Assembly: GCA_016841605.1 (NCBI GenBank)
Contig: JAENYV010000002.1
Span: 248,001 to 312,000, forward strand
Direction of reading: 5' to 3'
Length of the DNA: 64,000 bases
Source: Dethiobacter alkaliphilus
GTDB lineage: Bacteria; Bacillota; Dethiobacteria; DTU022; UBA8154
Part shown: in pieces, positions 8,486 through 17,471 of the stretch
How the letters are laid out: each line of letters begins with the position of its first letter
How positions within the stretch are numbered: position 1 is the first letter of the stretch
Program-made: the position numbers and the translations under genes
The notes under the pieces: model-generated
What the model was told of the DNA's origin: nothing
Database searches by the model: none
Seen by the model: only the letters and a program-made list of their open reading frames with translations

Positions 8486-9916
8486 TTAAGAAGGCTCCCC
8501 GCCAGTTAAAAAGTTATCGGCCAGGAGTTCTTCGGCGATTTTTTCCAGGCGCATCATACGGGAACCTTTCAGCAAAAGACAAGCCCCCTTTAGCTTCAGA
8601 GACTTAAGATGTTCAAGGGCTTCCCGAGAACTTCCCGCTTCAAATATTTTCTCTGCGGGAAAGCCGGCTTCTCTGGCCCCGCGGGCTATTAAAAGGGCAA
8701 GCTCGCCGACTGTTATCAGATAGTCCGGAGCAAGAGCCGCCAAATATTTCCCCACATCCAGGTGGCCTTTTTCCGTAAGATTGCCAAGCTCCAGCATACC
8801 TCCCAAAATTGCGATAGCTGTACTATCCCCGGCCTGGTCTTTTAATGTCAGCAGTGCGGCTTTCATGGAAGAGGGACTGGCGTTATAGGCATCATTAATC
8901 ACCCGGAAACCGCCTTTAGCCGCCTTTCGCTCCATTCTCATCCCGGAAATTTTCGCTTCGGCCAGCCCTTTTTTTATTTTTTCAGTCTCAATCCCAAAAT
9001 GTCTTCCTATGGCAATCGCGGCTAAAGCGTTATAGACGTTATGTTTTCCCGGAACAGGTATCCAAAACTCCTGCTCTTTTCTCCCGGGTAGCAGGGTATT
9101 AAATCCTGCACCTTCCCCGGAAGAAAAATATTTAAGGCCGCGTAAATGCACTTTTTCACCAAAACCGTAATAAAAAACCTCTCCTTCAAAATTCTCTCCC
9201 ATACGTTGCAGGTAAGGATCATCTCCGTTTAAAAAAGCCTTACCCCCGGAACCCATGGAAACGAGCAGTTCATTTTTCGCTTTGGATATATTTTCTACAC
9301 TCCCCAGGTATTCCATATGCGCTTCTCCGATATTCGTAATGACCCCCAGGGAAGGAAGAGCGAGTGAGGACAGCAACGCAATTTCGCCGAAACCGCTCAT
9401 TCCCATCTCCATTACTGCCACGTCATGCCTTTCCTCCAGACAGAGAAGCATCAGGGGCAACCCCAGATGGTTGTTAAGATTCCCTTCTGTTTTAAGCACA
9501 TTATAGCGAGTTGCCAGCACAGAAGCAATAAGATCTTTTGTTGTTGTCTTACCGTTACTTCCTGTTACGGCAATAAGAGGCAGAGAATATTTTTGGCGAT
9601 GAAAAAACGCCAGTTTGTGCAAAGCTTTCAGGACATCATCAACAATAATTAAAGTTTTCCCGGGCGGAAACTCCTCCCCCGTTAAAAAATTCAGCCGGCG
9701 CTGCTCGAGAAGAGAGCCCGCCGCGCCTTTTTTCAAGGCATCAAGAATAAAGCTATGCCCGTCTGTTTTTTCTCCCCGCAAAGGGAAAAAAAGCTCCCCT
9801 CCCCGGGCTTCCCTGGAATCGATAATAAACCCGGTAAAAAGATTTTTTCCCCCGATCCGGAGTCTTCCTCCGGTGGCAGTCAGGACTTCATCAACCGCAA
9901 GAGCCATATCTTCCAC
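8486..9916 (-). CDS. murF: UDP-MurNAc-tripeptide--D-alanyl-D-alanine ligase MurF
   Basis: Final cytoplasmic Mur ligase; joins D-Ala-D-Ala to the stem peptide. The P-loop AVTGSNGKTTTKDL lies near residue 115, followed by NLNNHLGLPL, the MEMGMSG motif and the C-terminal NDAYNASPSSM signature specific for MurF. 476 residues. GTG at 9916 lies two bases past the murE stop; an in-frame ATG three codons later (MALAVDEV) is an alternative start. Operon position between murE and mraY is standard. Confidence 0.94.
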   Translation of the reverse strand: MEDMALAVDEVLTATGGRLRIGGKNLFTGFIIDSREARGGELFFPLRGEKTDGHSFILDALKKGAAGSLLEQRRLNFLTGEEFPPGKTLIIVDDVLKALHKLAFFHRQKYSLPLIAVTGSNGKTTTKDLIASVLATRYNVLKTEGNLNNHLGLPLMLLCLEERHDVAVMEMGMSGFGEIALLSSLALPSLGVITNIGEAHMEYLGSVENISKAKNELLVSMGSGGKAFLNGDDPYLQRMGENFEGEVFYYGFGEKVHLRGLKYFSSGEGAGFNTLLPGRKEQEFWIPVPGKHNVYNALAAIAIGRHFGIETEKIKKGLAEAKISGMRMERKAAKGGFRVINDAYNASPSSMKAALLTLKDQAGDSTAIAILGGMLELGNLTEKGHLDVGKYLAALAPDYLITVGELALLIARGAREAGFPAEKIFEAGSSREALEHLKSLKLKGACLLLKGSRMMRLEKIAEELLADNFLTGGEPS

Positions 9917-9918
9917 CC

Positions 9919-11427
9919 TTATGTCATTTTCAGCATTCTTTGTTTAATGATCTCCTCGGCAACTTCACGGTCATTAAAGGGAATGGTAAAATCACTGAAA
10001 ATTTGATAATTCTCATGCCCTTTACCGGCAATAATAACCATATCACCCGGTCTGGCAAGCTCAATACCGAGTTTAATCGCTTCATAGCGCTCCGGCTGGA
10101 CGGTATAACCCCTCCCGGGCCCTTTAATTTCCCGCAAACCTGCTTCAACTTCTTCAATAATCTGCCAGGGGTCTTCCCCTCTGGGGTTATCTGAGGTTAA
10201 AATGGAATAATCACTGTATTTCGCTGCAATACGTCCCATTACCGGACGTTTGCTCCGGTCTCTTTCTCCCCCACAGCCAAAAATAGTAATTATCTTCCCC
10301 TCCACAAAATCCCCGGCTGACTGCAGTATGTTCTCCAGGCCGTCAGGAGTATGAGCATAATCAACAATAACCGAAAAGGTCTGCCCAAGATCCACTCTTT
10401 CAAAACGGCCTCTTACTCCCGGTATTTTCTCCAAAATTTCCTTGATTGCAGAAAGCGGTATTTTTTCCAAAAGAGCCACAGAAGTTGCAGCCAGAGCATT
10501 ATAGATACTGAACTTCCCTGCCAGTTTAAGAGAAAAAGCTTCACTACCCCAAGGCGTCCGGAGCATGTAGTTAACTCCCAAACTGTCCATCTTAATATCC
10601 CGGGCTCTAATATCAGCAGGACCTTTTATCCCGTAAGAGAGGACCTGCACTGTATTTTGCCGTAAAAAATAGTCATAATAGGGATCATCCCGGTTTAATA
10701 CTGCAAAGCGCGGTTTGGGGCCTTTAAAAAAATTTCCTCCCAGCTGAGAAAAAAGTTTTCCCTTGGCAGCAAGGTAACGCTCAAAAGTTTTATGAAAATC
10801 AAGATGATCTCCGGTAATATTGGTTAAAACAGCAATATCAAAGTCGCATCCTGATACCCTTCCCAGTTCAAGGGCATGAGAAGAGACTTCCATAACTCCG
10901 TAGTTTACTCCCCGCTCCACCATGAGACGCAATATTTTTTGTAAATCAGGTGCTTCGGGTGTAGTTGCCAGAGCAGGAAAACTTTCGCCGCAGACCAGGT
11001 ATTTGATTGTACCCAGCATTCCGGTTTTCCAGCCCTGTCCGGCCAGCAGTGCTTCAATAAGGTGTGTGGTCGTTGTCTTCCCGTTTGTTCCCGTAACACC
11101 GATCAGGCGAAGCCGGTCGGCAGGGGAATCAAAAAATTGTTGAGAAATAATCGCTAAAGCAGTCCTCACACAGGGAACAACAACTTTCACTGCTCCTTTT
11201 ACTTCCCGGTCTTTCTCCAGGACAATCGCCGCGGCCCCGGCTTCCAGAGCTTGCGGGATAAAATCGTGTCCGTCGGACTTATGTCCTTCCAGGCAAAAGA
11301 AAAGAAAACCCGGTTTGACATGTGCTGAATTATAAGCCAGACCGCGCACCAAAACTTGCCTCTCCCCTTCAACCCTGACCAGGGGAAGTGCTCTGAGAAG
11401 ATCCTGAAGATCTCGGGAAATTTCCAT
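9919..11427 (-). CDS. murE: UDP-MurNAc-tripeptide synthetase MurE (meso-DAP adding)
   Basis: Adds the third residue of the stem peptide. Seen: N-terminal UDP domain (GLAYNSAHVKPG), ATP loop GVTGTNGKTTTTHL, carbamylated-lysine region and HLDFHKT, and the DNPR motif in TSDNPRGEDP. DNPR binds meso-diaminopimelate in known MurE enzymes, so the peptidoglycan is inferred to be of the meso-DAP type; this fits the dapL, dapF and lysA genes elsewhere in the window. 502 residues, ATG at 11427. Confidence 0.95.
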   Translation of the reverse strand: MEISRDLQDLLRALPLVRVEGERQVLVRGLAYNSAHVKPGFLFFCLEGHKSDGHDFIPQALEAGAAAIVLEKDREVKGAVKVVVPCVRTALAIISQQFFDSPADRLRLIGVTGTNGKTTTTHLIEALLAGQGWKTGMLGTIKYLVCGESFPALATTPEAPDLQKILRLMVERGVNYGVMEVSSHALELGRVSGCDFDIAVLTNITGDHLDFHKTFERYLAAKGKLFSQLGGNFFKGPKPRFAVLNRDDPYYDYFLRQNTVQVLSYGIKGPADIRARDIKMDSLGVNYMLRTPWGSEAFSLKLAGKFSIYNALAATSVALLEKIPLSAIKEILEKIPGVRGRFERVDLGQTFSVIVDYAHTPDGLENILQSAGDFVEGKIITIFGCGGERDRSKRPVMGRIAAKYSDYSILTSDNPRGEDPWQIIEEVEAGLREIKGPGRGYTVQPERYEAIKLGIELARPGDMVIIAGKGHENYQIFSDFTIPFNDREVAEEIIKQRMLKMT

Positions 11428-11492
11428 AGCTATCCACCTTTTTTTCTTTATTATTGACCACTAAAAACCTGATTATGTGGAGATACTCGGTC

Positions 11493-13610
11493 CTAATTTA
11501 GAGGAGAAGAATTAAGAGGAGAGGAAAAATGGACTTTAACGACCGTTCCCTGTTGAGTTTGGGTTCCGGCAGGAACGTCCTGAGAGGTAACGATTCCCGA
11601 ACCTACCGGGTCCATTTTTAAACCGAGTTGACCCAGTATCTCTCCTGCTTCTTTCATCGTCATCCCCTGTAAATCGGGCATAGATAACTGTCCATCCTCT
11701 TCATCATTCCAGATGTCATCCAGGTAAACGATAATACCGGTTTGTATCGGAACACTGACTCCGGCTTTGGGAGTCTGGTCTGTAATAACGCCGTCTTGGC
11801 CGACCAGTTTCATAAGCAACCCCTGGGTATCCAGCAGTGCGGCCGCCTCGTTGACGCTAAGCCCCTTAAGTTCCGGCACCTGAACTTCGCGGATTTCTTC
11901 CTCAGGGATCTCTGACGGTGGAATTTCCAGATAAGATAGGACATCTTGCATAATGTTCCTGAACAGTGGAGCACTAACCTGCGAACCCCACTGGGGACCT
12001 TTTTTGGCTCCGTCAACAGCGATATATAATAAAATCTCCGGATCATCAATCGGTGCAAACCCAATAAAAGAGAGTATATATTCTCCCCCGAGGTAAACAC
12101 CTCCGGAACCGACTTTCTGGGCTGTTCCCGTTTTCCCGGCGATACGGTATCCTTCCATATAGGCATTGACACCGCTGCCCTCTTTAACAACTTTTTCCAT
12201 AATTGAAGCCACTCTGTGGGCAGTTTTTTCGGAGATAACCTGACGAACCACTTTAGGAGAACGCTGCTCCGTAACTTCCCCCTCCGGATCTCTGATTTCT
12301 TTTACCAGGTAAGGCTGCATAAGATTACCTCCGTTGGCAATGGCAGACACTGCCATAACCTGTTGCAACGGGGTTACGGATATTCCCTGTCCGAAAGAGG
12401 TTGTCGCCAGTTCCAGGGGTCCCACATCCTCCGGCCGGAAGATCAGTCCCGTTCCCTCCCCGGGATAATCCAGGCCGGAGCGAACGCCAAAGCCGAAGGC
12501 TCTGATGTAATCAAACAATTTTTCAGCGCCCAGTCTTTCCCCCAGCGCCATAAAGGCAGGGTTACAGGAACCGAGAACAGCCTCTAAAAAATTAATCGCA
12601 CCGTGCCCTCCCCGGTCGGAAGTCCAGCAGCGAACTGTGTGACCGGCTATAGTTACCGCGCCGGAACAGAAAAAACTTTCTTCCTCCCGGTATAAATTTT
12701 CTTCGATAGCTGCTGAAAGTGTAATCAACTTAAAGGTTGAGCCCGGCTCAAAAGTATCTGTTACCGGGAAGAGCCTCCAATAATCTTTATCATAATTATT
12801 ATAACTGTTCGGGTTAAAATCCGGCTTGGAGGAAGCGGCTAAAATTTCGCCTGTTTTCGGATTAACTGCCAAAGCCAGTACTCTTTCCGGAGCATACTCC
12901 ACCATAGCCTTGGAGAGTTCCCTTTCGACGATAAACTGGATCGTTTCGTCGATTGTCAGGATTAAATCCATCCCCTCCTTCGGGGGAATAAAACGACGGA
13001 CACCCGGAATTTCTCTCCCCCGGTTGTCGGTTGGGAAAACGATACTTCCGTCACGCCCTTTGAGCTGTTCCTCATAAAAAATCTCCAGGCCTCCCCAGCC
13101 CTGGTCCATCCCGACAAAACCCAATCCTTGAGATAAAAGCGTCTCATTGGGATAAAACCGTTTCGTTTCCTGCGTAAATGTAATCCCGGGAAGATTCAAA
13201 AGCCGTATTTCCCTGGCTTCCTCTTCTTCAATTTTTCTCTTGACATAAACAGCGGCTCTCTCCTGCGTAATGAGCTCAAGGATACGTTCCTCATCCATTT
13301 CCAAAACCGGAGCCAGTATCCTGGCGGTATAAGAAGGATCATCAATCTGCGGCGGGATCGCGACAACTGTCTCCACTGTTGCACTTCCCGCGAGGAGACA
13401 GCCCTTCCGGTCATAGATATTTCCCCTGGAAGAACGGGCGGGAATACTCCGGTTCCACTGTTCCCAGGCTTTTTGCTGCAAGTCCCCGGCAAGAGCAAAC
13501 TGGATCCACCCCAGCCTGACAATAAGAGCCAGCATGAAGAAGGTCGCTGCGCAAAAAAGCCAGAGGAGCCGCTTGCGAATATGTAAATTAGAAGCAGTAT
13601 CGCGGACCAT
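11493..13610 (-). CDS. spoVD: Class B penicillin-binding protein with two PASTA domains (SpoVD/PBP2B type)
   Basis: Membrane-anchored D,D-transpeptidase that pairs with the SEDS protein. Order: basic tail and one membrane segment (residues about 16-40), PBP dimer domain (SRGNIYDRKG), transpeptidase domain with STFK (EPGSTFKL), SCN (GSCNPAF) and KTG (AGKTGTAQ), then two PASTA repeats (PELKGLSVNEAA and PDLQGMTMKEAG). Two PASTA units are seen in both SpoVD and PBP2B types, so vegetative or spore-cortex use is open. ATG at 13610 has AGGAGG upstream; the longer frame would overlap ftsL without a ribosome site. Only one such gene lies between ftsL and murE, so it may be the sole class B enzyme of the cluster. 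Confidence 0.9.
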   Translation of the reverse strand: MVRDTASNLHIRKRLLWLFCAATFFMLALIVRLGWIQFALAGDLQQKAWEQWNRSIPARSSRGNIYDRKGCLLAGSATVETVVAIPPQIDDPSYTARILAPVLEMDEERILELITQERAAVYVKRKIEEEEAREIRLLNLPGITFTQETKRFYPNETLLSQGLGFVGMDQGWGGLEIFYEEQLKGRDGSIVFPTDNRGREIPGVRRFIPPKEGMDLILTIDETIQFIVERELSKAMVEYAPERVLALAVNPKTGEILAASSKPDFNPNSYNNYDKDYWRLFPVTDTFEPGSTFKLITLSAAIEENLYREEESFFCSGAVTIAGHTVRCWTSDRGGHGAINFLEAVLGSCNPAFMALGERLGAEKLFDYIRAFGFGVRSGLDYPGEGTGLIFRPEDVGPLELATTSFGQGISVTPLQQVMAVSAIANGGNLMQPYLVKEIRDPEGEVTEQRSPKVVRQVISEKTAHRVASIMEKVVKEGSGVNAYMEGYRIAGKTGTAQKVGSGGVYLGGEYILSFIGFAPIDDPEILLYIAVDGAKKGPQWGSQVSAPLFRNIMQDVLSYLEIPPSEIPEEEIREVQVPELKGLSVNEAAALLDTQGLLMKLVGQDGVITDQTPKAGVSVPIQTGIIVYLDDIWNDEEDGQLSMPDLQGMTMKEAGEILGQLGLKMDPVGSGIVTSQDVPAGTQTQQGTVVKVHFSSPLNSSPLN

Positions 13611-13630
13611 TTTACCTCCTGCTCGCAAGG

Positions 13631-14026
13631 TTAGTCGCCCCTCGCGATACGTACCCACTGTCGTTCTTCAGGATACTGCAACCCCAGATCATTTTTCGCG
13701 ATCATTTCAATTCTTTCCAGTGAATTTAGACGCTTAACCTCAATCTGTAAATGTTCTTTTTCACTTTTTAGCGCTTCTATTTCTTTTGTTACCTCATGAA
13801 TTTGCAGTCTCAAAGCTACAACCCGGCTATACTGACTGATAAGGCCGACACTCACCAGGAAAAGGCACAAGAGCAAGGCACAAAGCGTCATGCCGCCCCA
13901 CTGGGCTGCTTCTTTTCCCGGAGCCTCCTGAACTGTTCGCTTTCTCTCGGCCCCATAACGAACTTTTTCAGGAAACTGTTGCTCCGGGAAATATCCTGAT
14001 TGCACTTTCTTTTTCGTTACTAACAA
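13631..14026 (-). CDS. ftsL: Cell division protein FtsL
   Basis: Small bitopic divisome protein of 131 residues. A basic N-terminal tail of about 45 residues is followed by one membrane segment (LCALLLCLFLVSVGLI) and a leucine-zipper-like coiled coil (TKEIEALKSEKEHLQIEVKRL), ending with IEMIAKNDLGLQYPE, typical for FtsL/DivIC proteins. Sequence similarity in this family is weak, so the call leans on topology and position between rsmH and the class B PBP gene. Start TTG at 14026 with GGTGA upstream. Confidence 0.85.
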   Translation of the reverse strand: MLVTKKKVQSGYFPEQQFPEKVRYGAERKRTVQEAPGKEAAQWGGMTLCALLLCLFLVSVGLISQYSRVVALRLQIHEVTKEIEALKSEKEHLQIEVKRLNSLERIEMIAKNDLGLQYPEERQWVRIARGD

Positions 14027-14079
14027 CTTTATTCACCTACCCGATTAATTAGAACTTACACAGATTCTTGCCTCATTCC

Positions 14080-15048
14080 TCAGGGAAGCTTCTCAGCCGC
14101 CCTTAAACGGGCACTCGCTGCCCTTGGGTTGATAACTTTCTCCTTATCGCTTGGAAAAAGAGGTTTGCGCGTTAATATTTTTAAAGAAGGGGTTTTTCCA
14201 CAAGTACATACGGGAATTCCGGGTGGACAGATGCAGCCCTGAGCTTGTTCTTTAAATTTTCTTTTGACAATTCCATCTTCCAGTGAATGATAAGCAAGAA
14301 CCACGATCCTGCCGCCGGGACGCAAGCACCGTATTGCCCCGTCCAGGCCCCCGGAAAGATTCTCCAGTTCCTTATTCACAGTAATGCGCAAAGCTTGAAA
14401 GATACGTTTCGCCGGATGGCCTCCCTTACGCCTCGCTGCAGCGGGAATAGCCGACCTGATTATTTCGACCAGTTGGCTGCTGCGTAAAACCGGCCCATGG
14501 ACCAGTCTATATTTAATAATAAATGAGGCAATGCGCGCCGCCCATTTTTCTTCACCATAACGTCGAAAAAGGTAGGTTAGTTCTTTTTGCGAAAGTCTTT
14601 GCAGCAAATCGGCTGCTGTCCGTGGAGAATCCGGATCCATGCGCATATCTAAAAAAACATTATTTCGATAGGAAAACCCCCTTCTTTCACAATCCAATTG
14701 ATAGGAAGAAACTCCCAGATCAAGAAATAAACCATCCACAACATCCAGTTGAAGACGCGGCAGTATCTCACCAATTTCGGCAAAATTGCCTTTTACCGGA
14801 ATAAAGGCTTCCTGAAAGGAAGCCAGCCTCTTCGTTGCCTGTGCCAAAGCTTCGCGATCCTGGTCTATCCCGACCAGTTTTCCCCCGGGAATTCGCTCCA
14901 GGACGGCCTGAGCATGCCCTCCCAGGCCCAGGGTGCCGTCTATAAAAATTTTCCCGGGTTCCGGCTGTAAAAATTCAAGGGTTTCGTTCAGCATAACAGG
15001 GATATGAACAGGTATCTCTTCAGAATCTCTTCTAATCTCTCTCCCCAT
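14080..15048 (-). CDS. rsmH: 16S rRNA (cytosine-1402-N4)-methyltransferase RsmH (MraW)
   Basis: SAM-dependent methyltransferase acting on C1402 in the ribosomal P site. 322 residues. SAM-binding motif DGTLGLGGHA (about residues 38-47), IDQDREAL acidic loop, LDLGVSSYQLD, and the family-specific long insert followed by GGRIVVLAYHSLEDGIVK. ATG at 15048 lies 8 bp past the mraZ stop. Usual second gene of the dcw cluster. Confidence 0.95.
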   Translation of the reverse strand: MGREIRRDSEEIPVHIPVMLNETLEFLQPEPGKIFIDGTLGLGGHAQAVLERIPGGKLVGIDQDREALAQATKRLASFQEAFIPVKGNFAEIGEILPRLQLDVVDGLFLDLGVSSYQLDCERRGFSYRNNVFLDMRMDPDSPRTAADLLQRLSQKELTYLFRRYGEEKWAARIASFIIKYRLVHGPVLRSSQLVEIIRSAIPAAARRKGGHPAKRIFQALRITVNKELENLSGGLDGAIRCLRPGGRIVVLAYHSLEDGIVKRKFKEQAQGCICPPGIPVCTCGKTPSLKILTRKPLFPSDKEKVINPRAASARLRAAEKLP

Positions 15049-15056
15049 CCTTTGCC

Positions 15057-15485
15057 TTAAAACTCAAAATCAATCATCTTCTCTGCAACCTGCTCATATG
15101 ACAGGTTTGACTTATTGCTGTATTCTCTCCATTTTTCCTTACTCCAAATCTCAGCCCTATTGGAAACCCCGATAAAGATAACTTCCTTGCTAAGATCCGC
15201 ATGTTCGCGCAGCATCGGCGGGATAAGAATACGACCCTGTTTATCGATCTCCACCTCCGAAGCTCCGGAAAAAAACAATCTCATGAAAGCTCTTGCTTCT
15301 GCTTTTGCAAAAGGCAGTGTTTTTAATTTATTTTCAAGGTTACTCCATTCCCCCAGAGGATAAGCAAAAAGACAGTTATCCAAACCACGCGTGATAATAA
15401 AACGATCCTGCAACTCATCCCGGAACCGGGAGGGAACAATCACGCGGCCTTTTTTATCCAGGGTATGGTTGAATTCCCCAATTAA
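15057..15485 (-). CDS. mraZ: Transcriptional regulator MraZ
   Basis: DNA-binding protein with two AbrB-like swapped-hairpin halves; in other bacteria it represses its own dcw promoter. Both halves are seen: GEFNHTLDKKGRVIVPSRFR and DKQGRILIPPMLREHA. With the GTG at 15485 (VLIGEFNH) the protein is 142 residues, which equals the family norm and matches its N-terminus. The frame is open 16 codons further to a GTG at 15533, but that would put the start almost inside the MraZ boxes. Three CCACTT-type boxes lie upstream, so autoregulation is likely. Confidence 0.92.
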   Translation of the reverse strand, partial: LIGEFNHTLDKKGRVIVPSRFRDELQDRFIITRGLDNCLFAYPLGEWSNLENKLKTLPFAKAEARAFMRLFFSGASEVEIDKQGRILIPPMLREHADLSKEVIFIGVSNRAEIWSKEKWREYSNKSNLSYEQVAEKMIDFEF

Positions 15486-15546
15486 CACGATCCGGCTTTC
15501 ACCCGCTTTTAAATGAAAAGCTTCTTTACTCACTCATACTTTTTAC

Positions 15547-15572
15547 CCACTTCACACCACTTTAAACCACTT
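15547..15572 (-). promoter_or_regulatory. MraZ-box operator (three direct repeats, 10-bp period)
   Basis: On the minus strand AAGTGG occurs three times at exactly 10-bp spacing (15,567-15,572; 15,557-15,562; 15,547-15,552). Known MraZ operators are arrays of three or four GTGG/TGGG-type repeats with 9-10 bp period just upstream of mraZ. A TATAGT that could be a -10 hexamer lies just upstream at about 15,579-15,584, though no well-spaced -35 was found. Confidence 0.8.
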
Positions 15573-15644
15573 TGCACTATATTCTTCCCCTCTTATCTGA
15601 ATTCCTGCAAAACACAAAAAAAAATTTTTTAAATTTTAAAAAAA

Positions 15645-15678
15645 AAGAAGGAGATTTTGGTCGAAAAATCTCCTTCTT
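15645..15678 (-). terminator. Intrinsic terminator of mgtE
   Basis: A 14-bp stem (15,645-15,658 paired with 15,665-15,678, six-base loop) is followed on the minus strand by a run of eight or nine T. It lies about 90 bp after the mgtE stop and upstream of the mraZ promoter region, so it should separate mgtE from the dcw cluster. Confidence 0.85.
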
Positions 15679-15766
15679 AGATCTTTTTTCTAACATATAT
15701 TGGTAAAAATTAACTCAAAAAAACCGATTTTTCCGGCCTGCCGGCACTTGAACTTCCCACCTTTTT

Positions 15767-17086
15767 TTAGACCAGATATCCCATAAATAAAGTGGCAATC
15801 CAAAAATAAAGTAAGAGACCGGTTACATCTTTAATAGTTGTGACAAAAGGGCCGGCGGTGATAGCCGGATCAATGCCGTAGTGGTTAAAAAAGATGGGCA
15901 CCATCGTCCCAATGAGGGCCGCCAGGGTTATATCCATAAACATGGCCAGCCCTACGGCCAGCCCTAAATAGGGCAGACCCTGCCAAAGGAAGGCAAGAGC
16001 GGCTATAGCCAAGCCATTTATACCGCCCATCGTCAAACCAATCTTAATTTCACGAAAAAGATAGTTACGAATATCCCTGGCGCCAATCTCTCCGGTAGCC
16101 AGTCCCCGGACAAAAAGAGTCGACGACTGCGTCCCCACATTCCCCCCCATACCCATAATCACGGGGATAAAAATAGCCAGAATAACGATGCTGTGGAGAG
16201 TATCTTCAAAAATTCCGATCACGCTTCCCGACAAAAGGCCCCCCGCCAGACTGATCAGCAACCAAGGCAGCCGCTTTCCCACCAGCCCAAAAACGGAAGC
16301 TTCCAGAAAATCACTCCCGGTTACCTCCCCGGTCCCGGCCAGTCGGTAAATATCCTCCGTAGCTTCCTCCTCAATGACATCAATAATATCATCGACCGTA
16401 ATAATACCCAGCAGTCGTTCTTCTTCATCAACCACCGGCACGGCTAGGAGGTCATACCTGGAGACAACCCGGGCCACTTCCTCCTGATCCATCTCTGCCG
16501 GAACACTGATAACGTTTCGCAGCATTATCTCTTGAAGCAGGGTCCCGTCTTCTGCAGCGATAAGATCCCGCAAAGAAAGAACCCCACTCAATTTTGCTTG
16601 GACATCTACAATATAGACGTAATAGATTATTTCCGCCTCAGGGGCAACTTCCCGCAGGCGGATTATCGCTTCTTCAACAGGAATATTCTGCGGAAGGGAG
16701 ATAAAATCGGTCGTCATAATCCCGCCGGCAGTATCTTCCGGATATTTTAACAGTCCCCGAATTTCTTCCGCTTCTTCCTCAATATGTGCCAGAAGTTCGC
16801 TAGCTTCTTCAGGGGGCAGTTCCCCGACCAGGTCAGTGGCATCATCAATATCCATTTCTTTCAGGATCGCTGATGCCTTATGCTTTGTCAGCAATCTGAG
16901 GAGAGAGACCTGGTCAAAATCCTCCATCTCCTGAATAATCAGGGCTGCCTCTTCATCAGAAAGAAGATCGAAAAGTTCTCTTTTTTGTTCGTCGTTTAGC
17001 TCATCGACCAGTTCCGCCAGATCGCTGGGATGAGCACCATCCTTAATCTCAAGGACTATTTTTTCCAATACCTGCTGAATAGACAA
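15767..17086 (-). CDS. mgtE: Magnesium transporter MgtE
   Basis: Mg2+ channel of the inner membrane. Domain order: N-terminal superhelical domain (HPSDLAELVDEL, LLSDEEAALIIQEM), two CBS domains (about residues 125-245), then five membrane helices with the pore signature region GMGGNVGTQSSTLFVRGLA and the acidic ending region with MDITLAALIGTMVP. About 439 residues. TTG at 17086 is preferred because AGGGGGGTGAGG lies directly upstream; TTG at 17107 has no ribosome site. No M-box riboswitch pattern was found in the leader, which is only about 25 nt from the promoter given below. Confidence 0.92.
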   Translation of the reverse strand: MSIQQVLEKIVLEIKDGAHPSDLAELVDELNDEQKRELFDLLSDEEAALIIQEMEDFDQVSLLRLLTKHKASAILKEMDIDDATDLVGELPPEEASELLAHIEEEAEEIRGLLKYPEDTAGGIMTTDFISLPQNIPVEEAIIRLREVAPEAEIIYYVYIVDVQAKLSGVLSLRDLIAAEDGTLLQEIMLRNVISVPAEMDQEEVARVVSRYDLLAVPVVDEEERLLGIITVDDIIDVIEEEATEDIYRLAGTGEVTGSDFLEASVFGLVGKRLPWLLISLAGGLLSGSVIGIFEDTLHSIVILAIFIPVIMGMGGNVGTQSSTLFVRGLATGEIGARDIRNYLFREIKIGLTMGGINGLAIAALAFLWQGLPYLGLAVGLAMFMDITLAALIGTMVPIFFNHYGIDPAITAGPFVTTIKDVTGLLLYFWIATLFMGYLV

Positions 17087-17117
17087 ACCCCTCACCCCCC
17101 TAAACAAGCATGTTTAT

Positions 17118-17123
17118 ATTATA
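17118..17123 (-). promoter_or_regulatory. Probable extended -10 promoter of mgtE
   Basis: TATAAT on the minus strand preceded by TG one base before (TGaTATAAT), an extended -10 form. A matching -35 is weak. It is located between the 6S RNA terminator and mgtE, giving a short untranslated leader. Confidence 0.5.
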
Positions 17124-17167
17124 TCACTTAATTTTTTTTTAGGTTACAAAAAGAATGATAAAAAACC

Positions 17168-17371
17168 AAAAAAAATTACCCCACCATACCGTTCTGCCTG
17201 CTTGTTTTGAACTGCTCTCCCTAGGTGGGTGCCCTCTTACATGCTTTACAGGTCCCCATTTAAGAGGGCATCTATGCTACACGTAAAGGCGGGCTCCCTT
17301 TTCATAAGTGTTAGCTCAAAACTGTTGAGGCTGCACGCATACAGCAGGGTAATTTCCTGAAGAATCTTCGC
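17168..17371 (-). ncRNA. ssrS: 6S RNA
   Basis: About 200 nt that bind the housekeeping RNA polymerase as a promoter mimic. The 5' AAATTACCC (near 17,354) pairs with 3' GGGTAATTT, closing the molecule, and a T run ends it. A second stem GTTTTGA / TCAAAAC encloses a large central bubble (GCTAACACTTATGAAAAGGG on one side, GGGAGAGCAGT on the other), and a 10-bp apical hairpin TGCCCTCTTA / TAAGAGGGCA closes the top. This stem-bubble-stem layout, size, own promoter and position next to aspS all fit 6S RNA of Bacillota. No covariance search could be run. Confidence 0.8.
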
Positions 17372-17377
17372 AAAATT

Positions 17378-17406
17378 ATGATATCACAATTTTAGTGCTG
17401 TGGCAA
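17378..17406 (-). promoter_or_regulatory. Housekeeping promoter of the 6S RNA
   Basis: TTGCCA (17,401-17,406) and TATCAT (17,378-17,383) are separated by exactly 17 bp on the minus strand. Predicted start is near the G at 17,371. The promoter lies 65 bp past the aspS stop, so the RNA is likely transcribed independently. Confidence 0.75.
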
Positions 17407-17471
17407 GAAAAAAAATGACCTTGTTTATTTCACTATCATGGCTCCGCCGACTGCTGATTTTGTCGCGTATG

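Noticed and set aside
15547-15572. Short CRISPR-like repeat
   Set aside because: The 6-bp repeats with 4-bp gaps are far too short; they match MraZ boxes.
17087-17371. M-box (magnesium) riboswitch upstream of mgtE
   Set aside because: The structured stretch has its own promoter and T-run end and fits 6S RNA; M-box sequence landmarks are absent.
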